From Pedobacter sp. (GTDB lineage: Bacteria; Bacteroidota; Bacteroidia; Sphingobacteriales; Sphingobacteriaceae): 64,000 bases of DNA. Shown here one piece after another: positions 26,129 to 35,076 of the stretch. Position numbers and translations under genes: made by a program. Location of the stretch: positions 62,001 through 126,000 of the forward strand of contig NZ_JAVHXT010000003.1 in NCBI RefSeq assembly GCF_031119335.1. The letters are read 5' to 3'. Position 1 is the stretch's first letter. Each line of letters starts with the position of its first letter. Below the pieces are notes generated by a model. It ran no database searches. It saw only the letters and a list, made by a program, of their open reading frames with translations, and was not told where the DNA came from.

Positions 26129-27091
26129 TTACCGCACTACATCTTCTGAATTATGTTTAATGTGGTTCAGTACTCGTTCATGTATTTTATGAACGATGTA
26201 GCTGCTCCATCCTTTCCAGTATGCTGCGGGTTTGATGTTGTGATAATACCAAGTAGTTCCTTCTAGCAAAGTATTTCCGTTTGGCAATTTTGTTAGTTTA
26301 AACTGCCCTTTTTTCGATACGAAGTAGTCATGCAAATGCGGTGCATCAATATCCCAAAAGCTAACTTCTTTCATTGGCGCCGGCTGCTCAAGAACATCAA
26401 AAGCTAACAAATTTGGAAAATTCCAAACTGTAATAGGTTCTACAAAACTACCTGTTGTAAAGTTACAATACCTGATCGCACCAACACCTTTGCCCTCAAT
26501 TTTTGCATTTATAGGATAAGCTATTCCGGTTTTAAAGATAAACTCATTTGGTTTGTCAAGTTCAGGAAATTCAACAACGTTTTTCCAAACTGTAGCCAAG
26601 TCCGCTTCAATTTCAATGGAAGTAACTACCGAAGTAAGTTCTGGTTTTACATCTTTCTCTATAAAAGCTGTAGTTGGAATAGCGCCAAACAAAACCAAAA
26701 TAACTACGGCAGAAGTGTTTGCTCTTTTACTAACAATGAAGTAACCAATCAAACTTCCAATCCAATTAAATAAAATTGCAATAGGTGCTGCCATGGCTAT
26801 ACATATTAATCCCTCAATAGCAAAAAACAATAGTCCTAAGGTAAAAACACATAAACTTGTGAAAGCTATTTTCCATGCTTCCATCTTACTGATTTGCTTT
26901 TTTGAACCATATAAAATAGCCGGACAAGCACCCATAAAAAAAGGAGTTAATATGAATAAAGCAATACCGTAATCCCTATAAAAGTAAATTCCAAGAAGTG
27001 TTAGGAGAATAGAAATTGTAAAGGTTATACCCACGGCAATCCATTTGCGCTTATTATCGTTATCAGGTAATTTTTGAACTAGTGAATTCAT
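26129..27091 (-). CDS. Membrane protein with C-terminal SRPBCC domain
   Basis: About 320 residues from the ATG at 27091; an in-frame TTG at 27112 would add seven. The N-terminal half has four to five hydrophobic helices (WIAVGITFTISILLTLLGIY onwards to about 150); the C-terminal half (about 165-320) reads as a SRPBCC/START domain (TSVVTSIEIEADLATVWKNV, FEPITVWNFPNLLAFDVLEQ-like strands, PNGNTLLEGTTWYYHNIKPA, and a terminal helix). Such fusions are common hypothetical proteins in Bacteroidota; the hydrophobic ligand, if any, is unknown. Confidence 0.78.
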   Translation of the reverse strand: MNSLVQKLPDNDNKRKWIAVGITFTISILLTLLGIYFYRDYGIALFILTPFFMGACPAILYGSKKQISKMEAWKIAFTSLCVFTLGLLFFAIEGLICIAMAAPIAILFNWIGSLIGYFIVSKRANTSAVVILVLFGAIPTTAFIEKDVKPELTSVVTSIEIEADLATVWKNVVEFPELDKPNEFIFKTGIAYPINAKIEGKGVGAIRYCNFTTGSFVEPITVWNFPNLLAFDVLEQPAPMKEVSFWDIDAPHLHDYFVSKKGQFKLTKLPNGNTLLEGTTWYYHNIKPAAYWKGWSSYIVHKIHERVLNHIKHNSEDVVR

Positions 27092-27237
27092 CTTATAGTT
27101 TATTTTGAGCAATTTCTATGTATTAAGTAATACAAGAACAAGTGAATTTATATTTTTTAAATGATAAGCTCTAATTTCATGTGCTCTCTATCACAGTTTT
27201 GATTTAACTACTATGATAGAAAGCATAAAACTTTTAA

Positions 27238-27633
27238 TTAAGCTGTAAACCTCGGTGGCTGAGGAGCTATTACATTCAAACTTTCTTTTGCTTTTCTTTT
27301 GCCTCTAAAGAAGAAATATAGATTGATAAACAACATCAGTCCTAAATAAATTGAAAAGCTGCCTATTTTGTAACTCAACGCTTCTACTAACTCTTGATAA
27401 TTATTACCATAAAGTCTTATTTTCAAAATCATTAAGGCAAAGCCGATATTTAACAAGTAAAAACCTGTTTCGAACAATTTATTGGTAGCAAAGGCAATTT
27501 CCTCTCTTCCCTTAAAAATATCTAGCATATAAATCTTGCTGTTTCTAAAAAGAGTTCTAGAAACGTAAAGGGTAAGCAAAAGTGCTATTGGCAAATAAAC
27601 TGCATAACCGATTAAAATTTTTGTAGTGTTCAT
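27238..27633 (-). CDS. Small membrane protein of the GbsR-linked operon (second gene)
   Basis: A 131-residue protein with three hydrophobic segments (near 8-25, 52-70, 92-112) and a basic C-terminal tail (FFRGKRKAKES). No known family recognised. It follows the upstream gene by eleven bases, so the two form an operon; both are similar in size and layout (TM, short loop with LFETGFYLLNIGFA versus ILLIGYYLVNIGYC, TM), suggesting an ancient duplication. An operator-like sequence precedes the operon. Confidence 0.68.
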   Translation of the reverse strand: MNTTKILIGYAVYLPIALLLTLYVSRTLFRNSKIYMLDIFKGREEIAFATNKLFETGFYLLNIGFALMILKIRLYGNNYQELVEALSYKIGSFSIYLGLMLFINLYFFFRGKRKAKESLNVIAPQPPRFTA

Positions 27634-27644
27634 GACGTTTAAAT

Positions 27645-28001
27645 TTATTGTTGTTTAATTAGTTTCTGTACTTGAGTAGTTAACAAAAAGATGTTGAGGT
27701 AATGTAAGGCAGAAAGAATAATGATAATTCCTGCCATTTTTACGGCTATTACTTCTACCAGCATAGGTGTAGAACTGATAACTTGCCAAAAGGAAAGGTT
27801 AACAGCACAATAGCCAATGTTTACGAGGTAATAACCAATGAGTAATATTTTGTTGATTTGTTGGCAGAGCGCTAAATGTCCGGGAATAAGCTCTGCAACG
27901 AAAACATTTCCGTTTCTGTAGCAAATTTTGCCAACAACTACAATGATGAAAGCCATTAGACTGATAAATATGCTGTACCCTATCAAATTAAAGCTCATCA
28001 T
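27645..28001 (-). CDS. Small membrane protein of the GbsR-linked operon (first gene)
   Basis: A 118-residue protein with three hydrophobic segments and the loop motif LLIGYYLVNIGYC, shared in form with the downstream gene. The function is unknown. TTTCAG-N6-TTGAAA at 28021-28038, matching the palindrome before the adjacent GbsR-family regulator, lies 20 bases upstream of the ATG, which makes this operon a likely target of that regulator. Confidence 0.68.
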   Translation of the reverse strand: MMSFNLIGYSIFISLMAFIIVVVGKICYRNGNVFVAELIPGHLALCQQINKILLIGYYLVNIGYCAVNLSFWQVISSTPMLVEVIAVKMAGIIIILSALHYLNIFLLTTQVQKLIKQQ

Positions 28002-28020
28002 AATTTTATTTATTTTAAAA

Positions 28021-28038
28021 TTTCAGAAAACATTGAAA
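28021..28038. promoter_or_regulatory. Candidate GbsR operator before the membrane operon
   Basis: TTTCAG-AAAACA-TTGAAA has the same half-sites and 6-base spacing as the perfect palindrome at 28586-28611 (TTTCAA-N6-TTGAAA), with one mismatch. Confidence 0.45.
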
Positions 28039-28058
28039 CTTCGATCTATAAAAAAAGA

Positions 28059-28562
28059 CTATTTAAAAATCTTTATCATCAATTTACCCAACCAATTATC
28101 TTTATATTCCGTCACTTTATCAATCATCTCATCGGCACTTGCTACAAACTCATATAGCTTCTTGGTTTGCTCTACAAAATGTTTAGCTTCTTCAGATTTA
28201 TCGCCTTCAACTGCGCTTACTTCTTTCAAAACCTTTAACGCTGGTTTTATTTCTCGCTTGCTCCTCTCCTTCGCAATTTTAGTAGCCAATTCATCTAAAT
28301 CTTTCTCAGCTATAAAAAATTCTCTACGCTCACCAGGTTTATTGGCCTTATAAACTATCCCCCAATCCATCAAGCCCCGCAAGTTCATACTAGCATTGCC
28401 TCTAGATATTTGAAGCTCTTGCATAATATCCTCCATAGAAACTGGGTCTTTAGATACCATTAACAAAGCATGTATTTGCGCCATCGTTTTATTGATGCCC
28501 CATTGAGAACCTAAAGCTCCCCATGTTTGTACAAATTTATTTTTTGCTTCGTCGAATTGCAT
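28059..28562 (-). CDS. GbsR/MarR family transcriptional regulator
   Basis: A 167-residue regulator from the ATG at 28562 (the TTG at 28568 would add two residues and lies in the promoter). The N-terminal winged helix matches the GbsR-like MarR subgroup: GINKTMAQIHALLMVSKDPV, MEDIMQELQISRGNASMNLR, and WGIVYKANKPGERREFFIAE as the wing. The C-terminal half is a dimerising helical region. The gene has its own TAGATTTG -7 box ending three bases before the ATG and a perfect inverted repeat immediately upstream, so autoregulation is likely. It probably also controls the downstream two-gene membrane operon. Confidence 0.9.
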   Translation of the reverse strand: MQFDEAKNKFVQTWGALGSQWGINKTMAQIHALLMVSKDPVSMEDIMQELQISRGNASMNLRGLMDWGIVYKANKPGERREFFIAEKDLDELATKIAKERSKREIKPALKVLKEVSAVEGDKSEEAKHFVEQTKKLYEFVASADEMIDKVTEYKDNWLGKLMIKIFK

Positions 28563-28565
28563 GGT

Positions 28566-28573
28566 CAAATCTA
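28566..28573 (-). promoter_or_regulatory. -7 promoter box of the GbsR gene
   Basis: On the minus strand it reads TAGATTTG, a perfect TAnnTTTG match ending three bases before the ATG; the transcript would be leaderless. Confidence 0.5.
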
Positions 28574-28585
28574 TAAATAGTTTTT

Positions 28586-28611
28586 AAACTTTCAAAAATA
28601 ATTGAAAGTTT
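28586..28611. promoter_or_regulatory. Perfect inverted repeat, candidate GbsR autoregulatory operator
   Basis: AAACTTTCAA and TTGAAAGTTT, 10-bp arms with a 6-base spacer, lie just upstream of the -7 box of the GbsR gene, where a bound dimer would block RNA polymerase. The T-runs beside it could alternatively make it a weak terminator, but no gene ends here. Confidence 0.55.
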
Positions 28612-28756
28612 TTTTACTAATTCTATTTTAATGATTTTTTTGTTAAAAAAAGGTTGCATACTAATGAATGTCAATACACTACGCTGTTTATACCTAAATC
28701 AACCAACTTCTTTTTTAGTTAAATCTTCATTTTATGTAAACCCTATTGTTAAATCG

Positions 28757-28790
28757 TTGTTATGTAAATAGTTCAACAATGTTATATTTG
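28757..28790 (+). promoter_or_regulatory. Promoter of the CheY-like gene
   Basis: TTGT at 28757-28760 and a perfect TATATTTG at 28783-28790 are 22 bases apart. The -7 box ends five bases before the ATG at 28796, predicting a leaderless transcript. Confidence 0.5.
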
Positions 28791-28795
28791 CGGTT

Positions 28796-29182
28796 ATGAA
28801 AAGAATTATAGTAGTAGATGATGATGAAGAGGTATTAGATACTATTGAATTAGTTTTGGAAATTGGCGGGTACGAAGTAGAGCCTCTTAGTGATGCGGAA
28901 GGAATACATGAAACCGTAAATAGTTTTAATCCAGATTTAATTATTCTGGATATTGTATTGGGAAAAATTGATGGCCGTACCATTTGTGCAGAGATCAAAA
29001 CTAACCCGAAAACCAAACACATTCCTATTTTAATGATGTCTGGCTTATACAAAGCTGATGAAATTAATTTATTGGAAACACCACCAGATGATTTTATGCC
29101 GAAGCCATTTAAAATGGATGTGCTCTTAGAAAAAATAGAGAAATTGATTAATGTTAGAGTTGCAAGACATAACATCAATTAA
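28796..29182 (+). CDS. Stand-alone receiver-domain response regulator
   Basis: A 128-residue CheY-like protein: acidic cluster VVDDDEEV (5-12), phospho-acceptor Asp in LIILDIVLGKIDG (near 54), Ser in ILMMSGLY and Lys in MPKPFKMD (near 104). There is no output domain, so it acts by protein interaction or as a phosphorelay intermediate. No kinase is adjacent. Confidence 0.9.
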   Translation: MKRIIVVDDDEEVLDTIELVLEIGGYEVEPLSDAEGIHETVNSFNPDLIILDIVLGKIDGRTICAEIKTNPKTKHIPILMMSGLYKADEINLLETPPDDFMPKPFKMDVLLEKIEKLINVRVARHNIN

Positions 29183-29291
29183 GAAACTATTTAGAAATTA
29201 GAACAGTTTGATACAATATTGCTAGCGGATACGCCTGCTAGCGTTTGGTCTACTAGCCAACGTGCAATAATATAGTATTAAATAGTTTCTA
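29181..29291. repeat. Small inverted-repeat element, TAGAAACTATTTA ends, copy 2
   Basis: Starts AAGAAACTATTTA and ends TAAATAGTTTCTA; the core contains the palindromic GCTAGCGGATACGCCTGCTA. Shares its ends with 24567-24697. It begins within the stop codon of the CheY-like gene and ends next to the stop of the convergent DUF1456 gene, so it may act as a shared terminator. Confidence 0.5.
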
Positions 29292-29292
29292 A

Positions 29293-29520
29293 TTATTTTT
29301 CTTCCCTAGGCCCACGTTTATAAATTACGAGTCCGTTAAGAAAGTTTCTTAGGATTTGGTCGCCGCATTTTTTAAAGTTTGGGTGGTCTTCTTTTCTAAA
29401 GATATCGCCCAATTCGCTTTTTGTCACAGTAAAATTTACTAGTTTACAGATTTCTATGATTTGATCTGTGTTTAGAGATAAAGCTACTCTTAGCTTTTTA
29501 ATGATATCGTTATTGCTCAT
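29293..29520 (-). CDS. DUF1456 family protein (short form)
   Basis: A 75-residue protein matching one DUF1456 repeat: NNDIIKKLRVALSLNTDQII, LVNFTVTKSELGDIFRKEDH and the C-terminal FLNGLVIYKRGPRE. The E. coli relative YehS has two such repeats in about 150 residues; this is a single-repeat version that looks complete, with a normal ATG. Function unknown. Confidence 0.75.
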   Translation of the reverse strand: MSNNDIIKKLRVALSLNTDQIIEICKLVNFTVTKSELGDIFRKEDHPNFKKCGDQILRNFLNGLVIYKRGPREEK

Positions 29521-29615
29521 ATTTTAGTTCATTTGTTAAATAGTTCATTTGTTTATTTGGTTAACTGTTTAATTGTTTTAATCGATTAACCGAACTGAAA
29601 ACTGCCCACTGAAAA

Positions 29616-30923
29616 CTAATTTGCTATTTCTACTTTTATTTTCCTGCCCTTTATTTTCTGTCCCGACAGTTTATTGATTAGTTGTGGTGCAAATTTACGC
29701 TTTACTGCGGCATAAGCACTCAAATCTTTTACTTCTATTAATCCCAGATCTTCTTTAGCTAAGCCTCCAACTTTTAAAAGAAAGCCAACAATGTCTATTT
29801 TATTGATTTTATCTTTCTTACCTGCAGCCAAATAAATGGTTTGCCACTCACTATCTGGCGGAATTTGATATTCACCATCCAAATGTTCTATATCAATATG
29901 ATCATCTAAATATGGAAATTTTTCATCCTCGGCAAAAATCAAATAAGCAGTTCCTTTCGCATTCATTCTTGCAGTACGCCCGTTGCGATGTACAAAAGCA
30001 TCTTTAGTGTATGGCAATTGATAATGGATGATATATTCTACTTCCGGGATATCCAGTCCTCTTGCTGCTAGGTCTGTTGTGATTAAAATCTTTACACTGC
30101 CATTCCTAAATTTCAACAGCGCCCGTTCCCTATCGTCTTGCTCCATCCCACCATGAAAAATATCGTGTACCAAGTCCTGGTCTATCAGTAAATCACTGAT
30201 ACGATCTACGGTTTCTCGGTGGTTACAAAAGATCAACATCGAATGATCGCCAATTTTACAGATCAGCTTAAAAAGTGTTTCGAGTTTTTCTTCGGCAAGT
30301 GTGTTAATTCGCTTTAGTTTTAAGTCTGGCAAAATCTCCTGCTGACTAAGAAAATTAATCTCCAACTGATTTCTAATTCCCGTAAAATCTGGAATTTCCT
30401 GCATGGCAGTTGCTGAAGTTAGCATACGCTGCTTTAATGAATACAAACTTCCAATAATGAATGACATATCTTCCGTAAATCCGAACTCCAAAGACTTATC
30501 AAATTCATCGAGTATTAAAGTGGTGATGGTACTTTCGTCAAAATTTTGCTCACGCAAGTGAAATGCAATACGTCCAGGTGTACCGATTAACACTGCTGGC
30601 GCTTCAATTAAGGTATTTCTTTCCACTTTTACCGAGTGACCGCCATAACAGCAAGTTACTTTAAAGCCCGTAGACATTTGTTTAAAAACTTGCTCTATCT
30701 GTAAGCCCAATTCTCTGGATGGAACCAAAATTAAGCATTGTACGCCCTTGCTTTGCTTATTTAAATTGCGTAGCACCGGAATTAGGAAAGCCAAAGTTTT
30801 ACCAGAGCCAGTTGGCGCAAGCACCACTAAATCGGTACTTGTTTTGGCTTTGGCACTTACTTCTTCTTGCAAAGGATTAAGATTTTTGATATTGAGATTT
30901 GAAAGCAGTTTTTGCAGTTCCAT
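29616..30923 (-). CDS. DEAD-box RNA helicase, DbpA-like
   Basis: A 435-residue helicase with the full motif set: APTGSGKT (I), PSREL (Ia), TPGR (Ib), LDEFD (II, Phe replacing Ala), SAT (III), LIFCN (IV), TTDLAARGLD (V) and HRNGRTAR (VI). The C-terminal 75 residues (KIDIVGFLLKVGGLAKEDLG, ending GRKIKVEIAN) match the DbpA RNA-binding domain that directs such enzymes to 23S rRNA helix 92 during 50S assembly. The E. coli symbol dbpA is not used because orthology was not tested. A TAACTTTA box ends four bases before the ATG. Confidence 0.9.
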   Translation of the reverse strand: MELQKLLSNLNIKNLNPLQEEVSAKAKTSTDLVVLAPTGSGKTLAFLIPVLRNLNKQSKGVQCLILVPSRELGLQIEQVFKQMSTGFKVTCCYGGHSVKVERNTLIEAPAVLIGTPGRIAFHLREQNFDESTITTLILDEFDKSLEFGFTEDMSFIIGSLYSLKQRMLTSATAMQEIPDFTGIRNQLEINFLSQQEILPDLKLKRINTLAEEKLETLFKLICKIGDHSMLIFCNHRETVDRISDLLIDQDLVHDIFHGGMEQDDRERALLKFRNGSVKILITTDLAARGLDIPEVEYIIHYQLPYTKDAFVHRNGRTARMNAKGTAYLIFAEDEKFPYLDDHIDIEHLDGEYQIPPDSEWQTIYLAAGKKDKINKIDIVGFLLKVGGLAKEDLGLIEVKDLSAYAAVKRKFAPQLINKLSGQKIKGRKIKVEIAN

Positions 30924-31189
30924 GCTGTAAAGTTAACAGTTTTCAGTTGGCAGTTTTCATTTAACAACCACAAAGTCACGAAGAACACTAAGAATATTAA
31001 TGTTTCAGTTTTGAATTGCTAAGCTCATTGCAAATCGTAATTCGTAAATCTAAAATCGTAAATCAAGATAACTTGTTGATAAACAATAAAATGTTAGCAA
31101 ATAAACAATACTGATTTAAAGAAACTTTAACATTAAGCCATTAATTTTAGGAAACCTGATTTTAGGTTTGCTTTACATATCAATAACTT

Positions 31190-31663
31190 ATGACCTGGAA
31201 GAAATTTAGTGGCGAAGTTATTCATTCGTCAATTTTAGAAGAAGTAGAAAAAGCAATTCTCCGCGAAACCGAAAGCGGATACAAGCTAAAAGTCTGCATC
31301 GGCACCGATTCGCAAGTAAAAAGTAATCATACGGATTTTGCAACGGTAATTGTGCTGCTTAGAGAACATCATGGTGGCTTTATGTACATTGCACAGGAAA
31401 AATCGACCCAACAAATGGGAATTAAGGAAAGAATGCTGCTAGAAGTACAGAAATCTATCGAGACCGCCTACTCCATCTGTGATTTGCTTGATATTTACGA
31501 TGTAGACTTGGAAGTACATGCTGATATCAATACCAATCCATCTTTTAAATCTAACAAAGCATTAAACGAAGCGATGGGTTATATTTTAAGTATGGGTTTC
31601 ATTTTCAAAGCAAAACCAGAAGCGTTTGCCAGCTCTACTTGTGCAGATAAAATGGTACATTAA
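31190..31663 (+). CDS. YkuK family RNase H-like protein
   Basis: A 157-residue protein of the DUF458/YkuK family. It has an RNase H-like fold with acidic residues in VCIGTDSQVKSNHTDFATVI (start of the domain), ESGYKLK before it, and DVDLEVHADINTNP and EAFASSTCADKMVH later, the last being the family C-terminal signature. Nuclease activity is predicted from fold only. In spore formers the family is linked to sporulation, which cannot apply here. Monocistronic, followed by a terminator-like hairpin. Confidence 0.85.
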   Translation: MTWKKFSGEVIHSSILEEVEKAILRETESGYKLKVCIGTDSQVKSNHTDFATVIVLLREHHGGFMYIAQEKSTQQMGIKERMLLEVQKSIETAYSICDLLDIYDVDLEVHADINTNPSFKSNKALNEAMGYILSMGFIFKAKPEAFASSTCADKMVH

Positions 31664-31674
31664 CCCCATCTAAA

Positions 31675-31701
31675 TCTTCCCCTAAAAGGGAAGACTTTTC
31701 T
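31675..31701 (+). terminator. Hairpin after the YkuK gene
   Basis: TCTTCCC and GGGAAGA pair around CTAAAA, followed by CTTTTCTT. Confidence 0.55.
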
Positions 31702-31748
31702 TCAGTGGTTTTTGTCTTTGGTCTTTAAGCTTTTGACTATCGCTTGTA

Positions 31749-32330
31749 CTACCAACTTTTTGAAACTACTTTCTTTTCCGAAATTGGAGGTGGTGTAAAT
31801 ATCTTATTCTTCAAATGGTCTTTTAATCGCTTTGCGAAATTGACAGCATATTCCGAAGCCTGCAAACGATAATCTTCCCATTGCTTTGCGTTTGATTTTT
31901 TAGGCTCTATTTCTAGCGGTACGCCAATAGCCGTACTAGGCACAAAATTGCCATATCTATCTTTCTGGTAAGGAATAAACTCGAAATTAGTTAGCCAAAA
32001 ACGGTATTTATCTGTACTGCTTTCAAAGTTAAACTGATAAGTTATTTCACCAGAGGGATGCGACAGTAGCGTGGTAGTTTTTTGGATGGTAAACTTACCT
32101 CTGGCCAAAATTACTTTTGAGTTTTGGGTAGTATTTAGCTTTATATCTTTTTTGCTTTTTGCAATAAAGCTCAATAATCTGATTTTGAGGCTATCTTCTT
32201 TAACTGTTGTATTTACTACTTCATAATAAGTAAGTTTACCTGTTTCGTCTTTAGGCAGCTCTGCTACTTCTTGAGCAAAAGAAAATTTAGAAAGCGTAAT
32301 TAATACGAAAAAAAAGCAAAGCTGTTTCAT
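31749..32330 (-). CDS. Exported DUF4468-like protein
   Basis: A 193-residue protein with a signal peptide (MKQLCFFFVLITLSKFSFAQ). The mature part, KDETGKLTYYEVVNTT onwards with SLKIRLLSFIAKSKK and the strand-rich GEITYQFNFESSTDKYRFWL, matches the DUF4468 (TBP-like fold) proteins common in Bacteroidota. The role is unknown. A terminator at 32350-32374 separates it from the upstream porin gene on the same strand, so it is probably transcribed independently. Confidence 0.72.
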   Translation of the reverse strand: MKQLCFFFVLITLSKFSFAQEVAELPKDETGKLTYYEVVNTTVKEDSLKIRLLSFIAKSKKDIKLNTTQNSKVILARGKFTIQKTTTLLSHPSGEITYQFNFESSTDKYRFWLTNFEFIPYQKDRYGNFVPSTAIGVPLEIEPKKSNAKQWEDYRLQASEYAVNFAKRLKDHLKNKIFTPPPISEKKVVSKSW

Positions 32331-32349
32331 AAAATTGTCGATAAAAATG

Positions 32350-32374
32350 AAGCGTCCCGAATATCGGGACGCTT
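32350..32374 (-). terminator. Terminator after the porin gene
   Basis: AAGCGTCCCGA and TCGGGACGCTT form a perfect 11-bp stem with a 3-base loop, followed on the minus strand by a T-rich stretch; it lies 30 bases beyond the porin stop. Confidence 0.75.
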
Positions 32375-32403
32375 TCGGTTGTGATTAGCTTATCGTATTA
32401 AGT

Positions 32404-33432
32404 CTAAAAACTGTAAACAGCCGCTAAAGAAAACTGGGCTGCAGATTTATTAAATGTTGTCAAGTTGCTCTTCAAGAAGCCTTGGGTAAAATCTTTATCA
32501 TTATCAAAGCGTACCTCTGGAATAAAAGTTAAACCTCCAGATTTGATGTTGCCCGATAAGGTAAACGACGTTACGCTTGCACTTGGTCCACCAGAAATTC
32601 CTTTGTAGTTAAAGTATTCGGCTCTTAAACCTAAAGCCACTGCTGGTGTAAATGCATATTGTGGATACAAAGCCACGCCAGAATAGCCAAAACTATCATC
32701 GCCAGCACTTAAATCGGCCGCATTTAGCCCAATTTTTACTTTATCGTTGATTTCGTAGGCTGTAGTTAGGTCAAAAATAGTGCTGTAGTTTCCATAGCCA
32801 TCCAAACCATGTAATCCGTTAATATATGCTGTCCAACCCTCTACAGGAGAAACCATTAACTGCCCTCCAATACTAGATGTGCCACGAGAAGCCGAATATA
32901 CATTCCATTCATTAAACAGTCCTAACATTAAGCTTACTTTATCAGAAAAACTGTAGGTACCTTTAACACCTGCATTTTGGAACGGTCCTGCACCAAACAA
33001 ATAAGACGTTGAGTAGTTAAAGTTTGCCGCCGGAGAAATTACTTCATACCCGATAAAAGTTCCCATGAAACCAGCAGTCATATTAAATTTATCACTAAAT
33101 GCGTAGTCTACATACAAGTTTTGGATATGGAAAGAATTACCATCAGCAGCGGTAAGCAACGATTGCTCTTGCCCTCTTGGGCCAAAAGAAAGTTCGCCTA
33201 CAAACGAAGCTTTGCCTGTAGTTTTTTTCAAGGCTAAATCTATCATACCCAGAGAAACAGAATTTTGATCGCTGGCAAAAAAAGTTTTTATGTTACCCGA
33301 TTTGTTAAAATCGTATTTATAATAAGTATCTACCGATCCCGATATTTCTAAAGGTGAAGCTTTTTCTTGTGCAACTGCAACAGTAGCAGTGCTTAATAAT
33401 AAAAGAGATAATGCAGCTATATGATTTTTCAT
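32404..33432 (-). CDS. Outer membrane porin linked to amt
   Basis: A 342-residue protein with a signal peptide (MKNHIAALSLLLLSTATVAVAQ) and repeated amphipathic strands through to the terminal AQFSLAAVYSF, as in the porin/BBP2-like beta-barrels. It lies 285 bases downstream of amt on the same strand; a barrel of this type beside amt is recurrent in Bacteroidota and suggests a role in nitrogen-source passage across the outer membrane, which is inference. The substrate is not readable from the sequence. Confidence 0.82.
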   Translation of the reverse strand: MKNHIAALSLLLLSTATVAVAQEKASPLEISGSVDTYYKYDFNKSGNIKTFFASDQNSVSLGMIDLALKKTTGKASFVGELSFGPRGQEQSLLTAADGNSFHIQNLYVDYAFSDKFNMTAGFMGTFIGYEVISPAANFNYSTSYLFGAGPFQNAGVKGTYSFSDKVSLMLGLFNEWNVYSASRGTSSIGGQLMVSPVEGWTAYINGLHGLDGYGNYSTIFDLTTAYEINDKVKIGLNAADLSAGDDSFGYSGVALYPQYAFTPAVALGLRAEYFNYKGISGGPSASVTSFTLSGNIKSGGLTFIPEVRFDNDKDFTQGFLKSNLTTFNKSAAQFSLAAVYSF

Positions 33433-33717
33433 TTTTTCAAAGAATTAGGGGGTTAATAATTGAATTCAACCTTCTAACAGTAGAAGGGCATAATATATAG
33501 CATAGTGCAAAATTTAATCAAAGCAATCCCACCCGACCCGAACTTGTGGTCGTATTCATTAAATTAATTTATTGATCCAGAAAAAGTTATCCATCTTTTT
33601 CCTTTTTTATTGTTCTCCAACCTGTGGGTTAATTCAGGCTGGAGAAGCAACACTTTAAATCAAAAACAATTTTCCATCATGATTTTAACTTAGCCTAAGC
33701 AGAGCATAATTTGTGGA

Positions 33718-35076
33718 CTAGTTATTAGGAACTTCTTGTCCTGAAACAATCAAAGTACCTTGAGAATATTTTTCGTTGTGCTGAGTAGCATCCAAACCTT
33801 CTTCTTCTTCATCAGCAGTTACACGAATTGGCAATACTAGGTTAATCAGTTTAAAGATTACAAAAGAAACCACAAAACTGAAAATCACTACCAATACCAT
33901 TCCTTTTAATTGAGTAAAGAAAAACTCGGGATTTCCGTACAACAAACCATCAGCACCTGCATCGTTTACAGTTTTTGTAGCAAACACACCTGTTAAAAGC
34001 ATACCTACCATACCACCAACACCGTGACAAGGGAATACATCTAAAGTATCGTCTAAGCTGGTTTTTTGCTTCCATGAAACTACCAAGTTAGAAACTATAG
34101 CGGCAAATACACCGATAAAGATACTAGAAGGAATACTAACAAAACCCGCACCTGGAGTAATAGCTACTAAACCTACTACCGCACCAATACAGAAACCAAG
34201 AACTGAAGGTTTTTTACCTCTCGCTGCATCAAAGAACATCCAAGATAAACCAGCAGAACCTGCCGCAATATTTGTAGTTACAAAAGCAGAAACAGCTAAA
34301 GCATTTGCGCCTAAAGCAGAACCTGCGTTAAAGCCAAACCAACCGAACCAAAGTAAACCCGTACCAATTAATACATAAGGAATGTTTGCTGGTGGAACCT
34401 CTTTGTGTTCTAAGTGAGATCTTCTACGTTTCAATACTAAAGCACCAGCCAAAGCAGCCATACCTGCCGAAATGTGTACTACTGTACCACCTGCGAAATC
34501 TAGTACGCCCATTTTGAATAGAATACCGTCTGAGTGCCAAGTCCAATGTGCCAATGGCGAGTAAACAAAAATGGCGAACAAAACGATGAATAAGATATAA
34601 GCTGTAAAACGGATACGTTCTGCCACTGCACCTACTACCAATCCAGGAGTAATGATGGCAAACATTAATTGGAATACAGCAAATAATGACAATGGAATAG
34701 TTCCCCAAGCTGGTCCTGAGTTAACACCCTGAAAAAAGAAAAATGTTTTAGGATTACCAATAAAACCTCCAATACTATCACCGAAAGCTAAACTGAAGCC
34801 TACAATTACCCATAGTACAGAAATTACACCGGCAGCAACAACACTTTTAATCATTGTTGACAATACGTTTTTGCGATGTACCATACCGCCGTAGAAAAAT
34901 GCCAAGCCAGGTGTCATTAAAAATACCAAAGCAGCACATACCAGAACAAAGGCAACGTCGGGGCCGCTGTATTTACCCTCATCAAAATTTGGTAACAAAG
35001 GGACGAATAATGCTCCTATCGCTGCAACTATCAAAATTGCGAAAGGAGCCCACTGTTTGAATAGAATTTTACTCAT
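33718..35076 (-). CDS. amt: Ammonium transporter
   Basis: A 452-residue Amt/Mep/Rh channel with eleven hydrophobic helices. The conserved twin pore histidines occur in GGTVVHISAGMAALAGAL and DVFPCHGVGGMVG, and the signature FGWFGFNAGSAL is intact. The C-terminal tail after the last helix is acidic (TADEEEEGLDA). Amt genes usually neighbour glnK; here the partner is an outer membrane porin gene instead, and no PII gene is visible. The upstream 370 bases are extremely AT-rich. Confidence 0.95.
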   Translation of the reverse strand: MSKILFKQWAPFAILIVAAIGALFVPLLPNFDEGKYSGPDVAFVLVCAALVFLMTPGLAFFYGGMVHRKNVLSTMIKSVVAAGVISVLWVIVGFSLAFGDSIGGFIGNPKTFFFFQGVNSGPAWGTIPLSLFAVFQLMFAIITPGLVVGAVAERIRFTAYILFIVLFAIFVYSPLAHWTWHSDGILFKMGVLDFAGGTVVHISAGMAALAGALVLKRRRSHLEHKEVPPANIPYVLIGTGLLWFGWFGFNAGSALGANALAVSAFVTTNIAAGSAGLSWMFFDAARGKKPSVLGFCIGAVVGLVAITPGAGFVSIPSSIFIGVFAAIVSNLVVSWKQKTSLDDTLDVFPCHGVGGMVGMLLTGVFATKTVNDAGADGLLYGNPEFFFTQLKGMVLVVIFSFVVSFVIFKLINLVLPIRVTADEEEEGLDATQHNEKYSQGTLIVSGQEVPNN

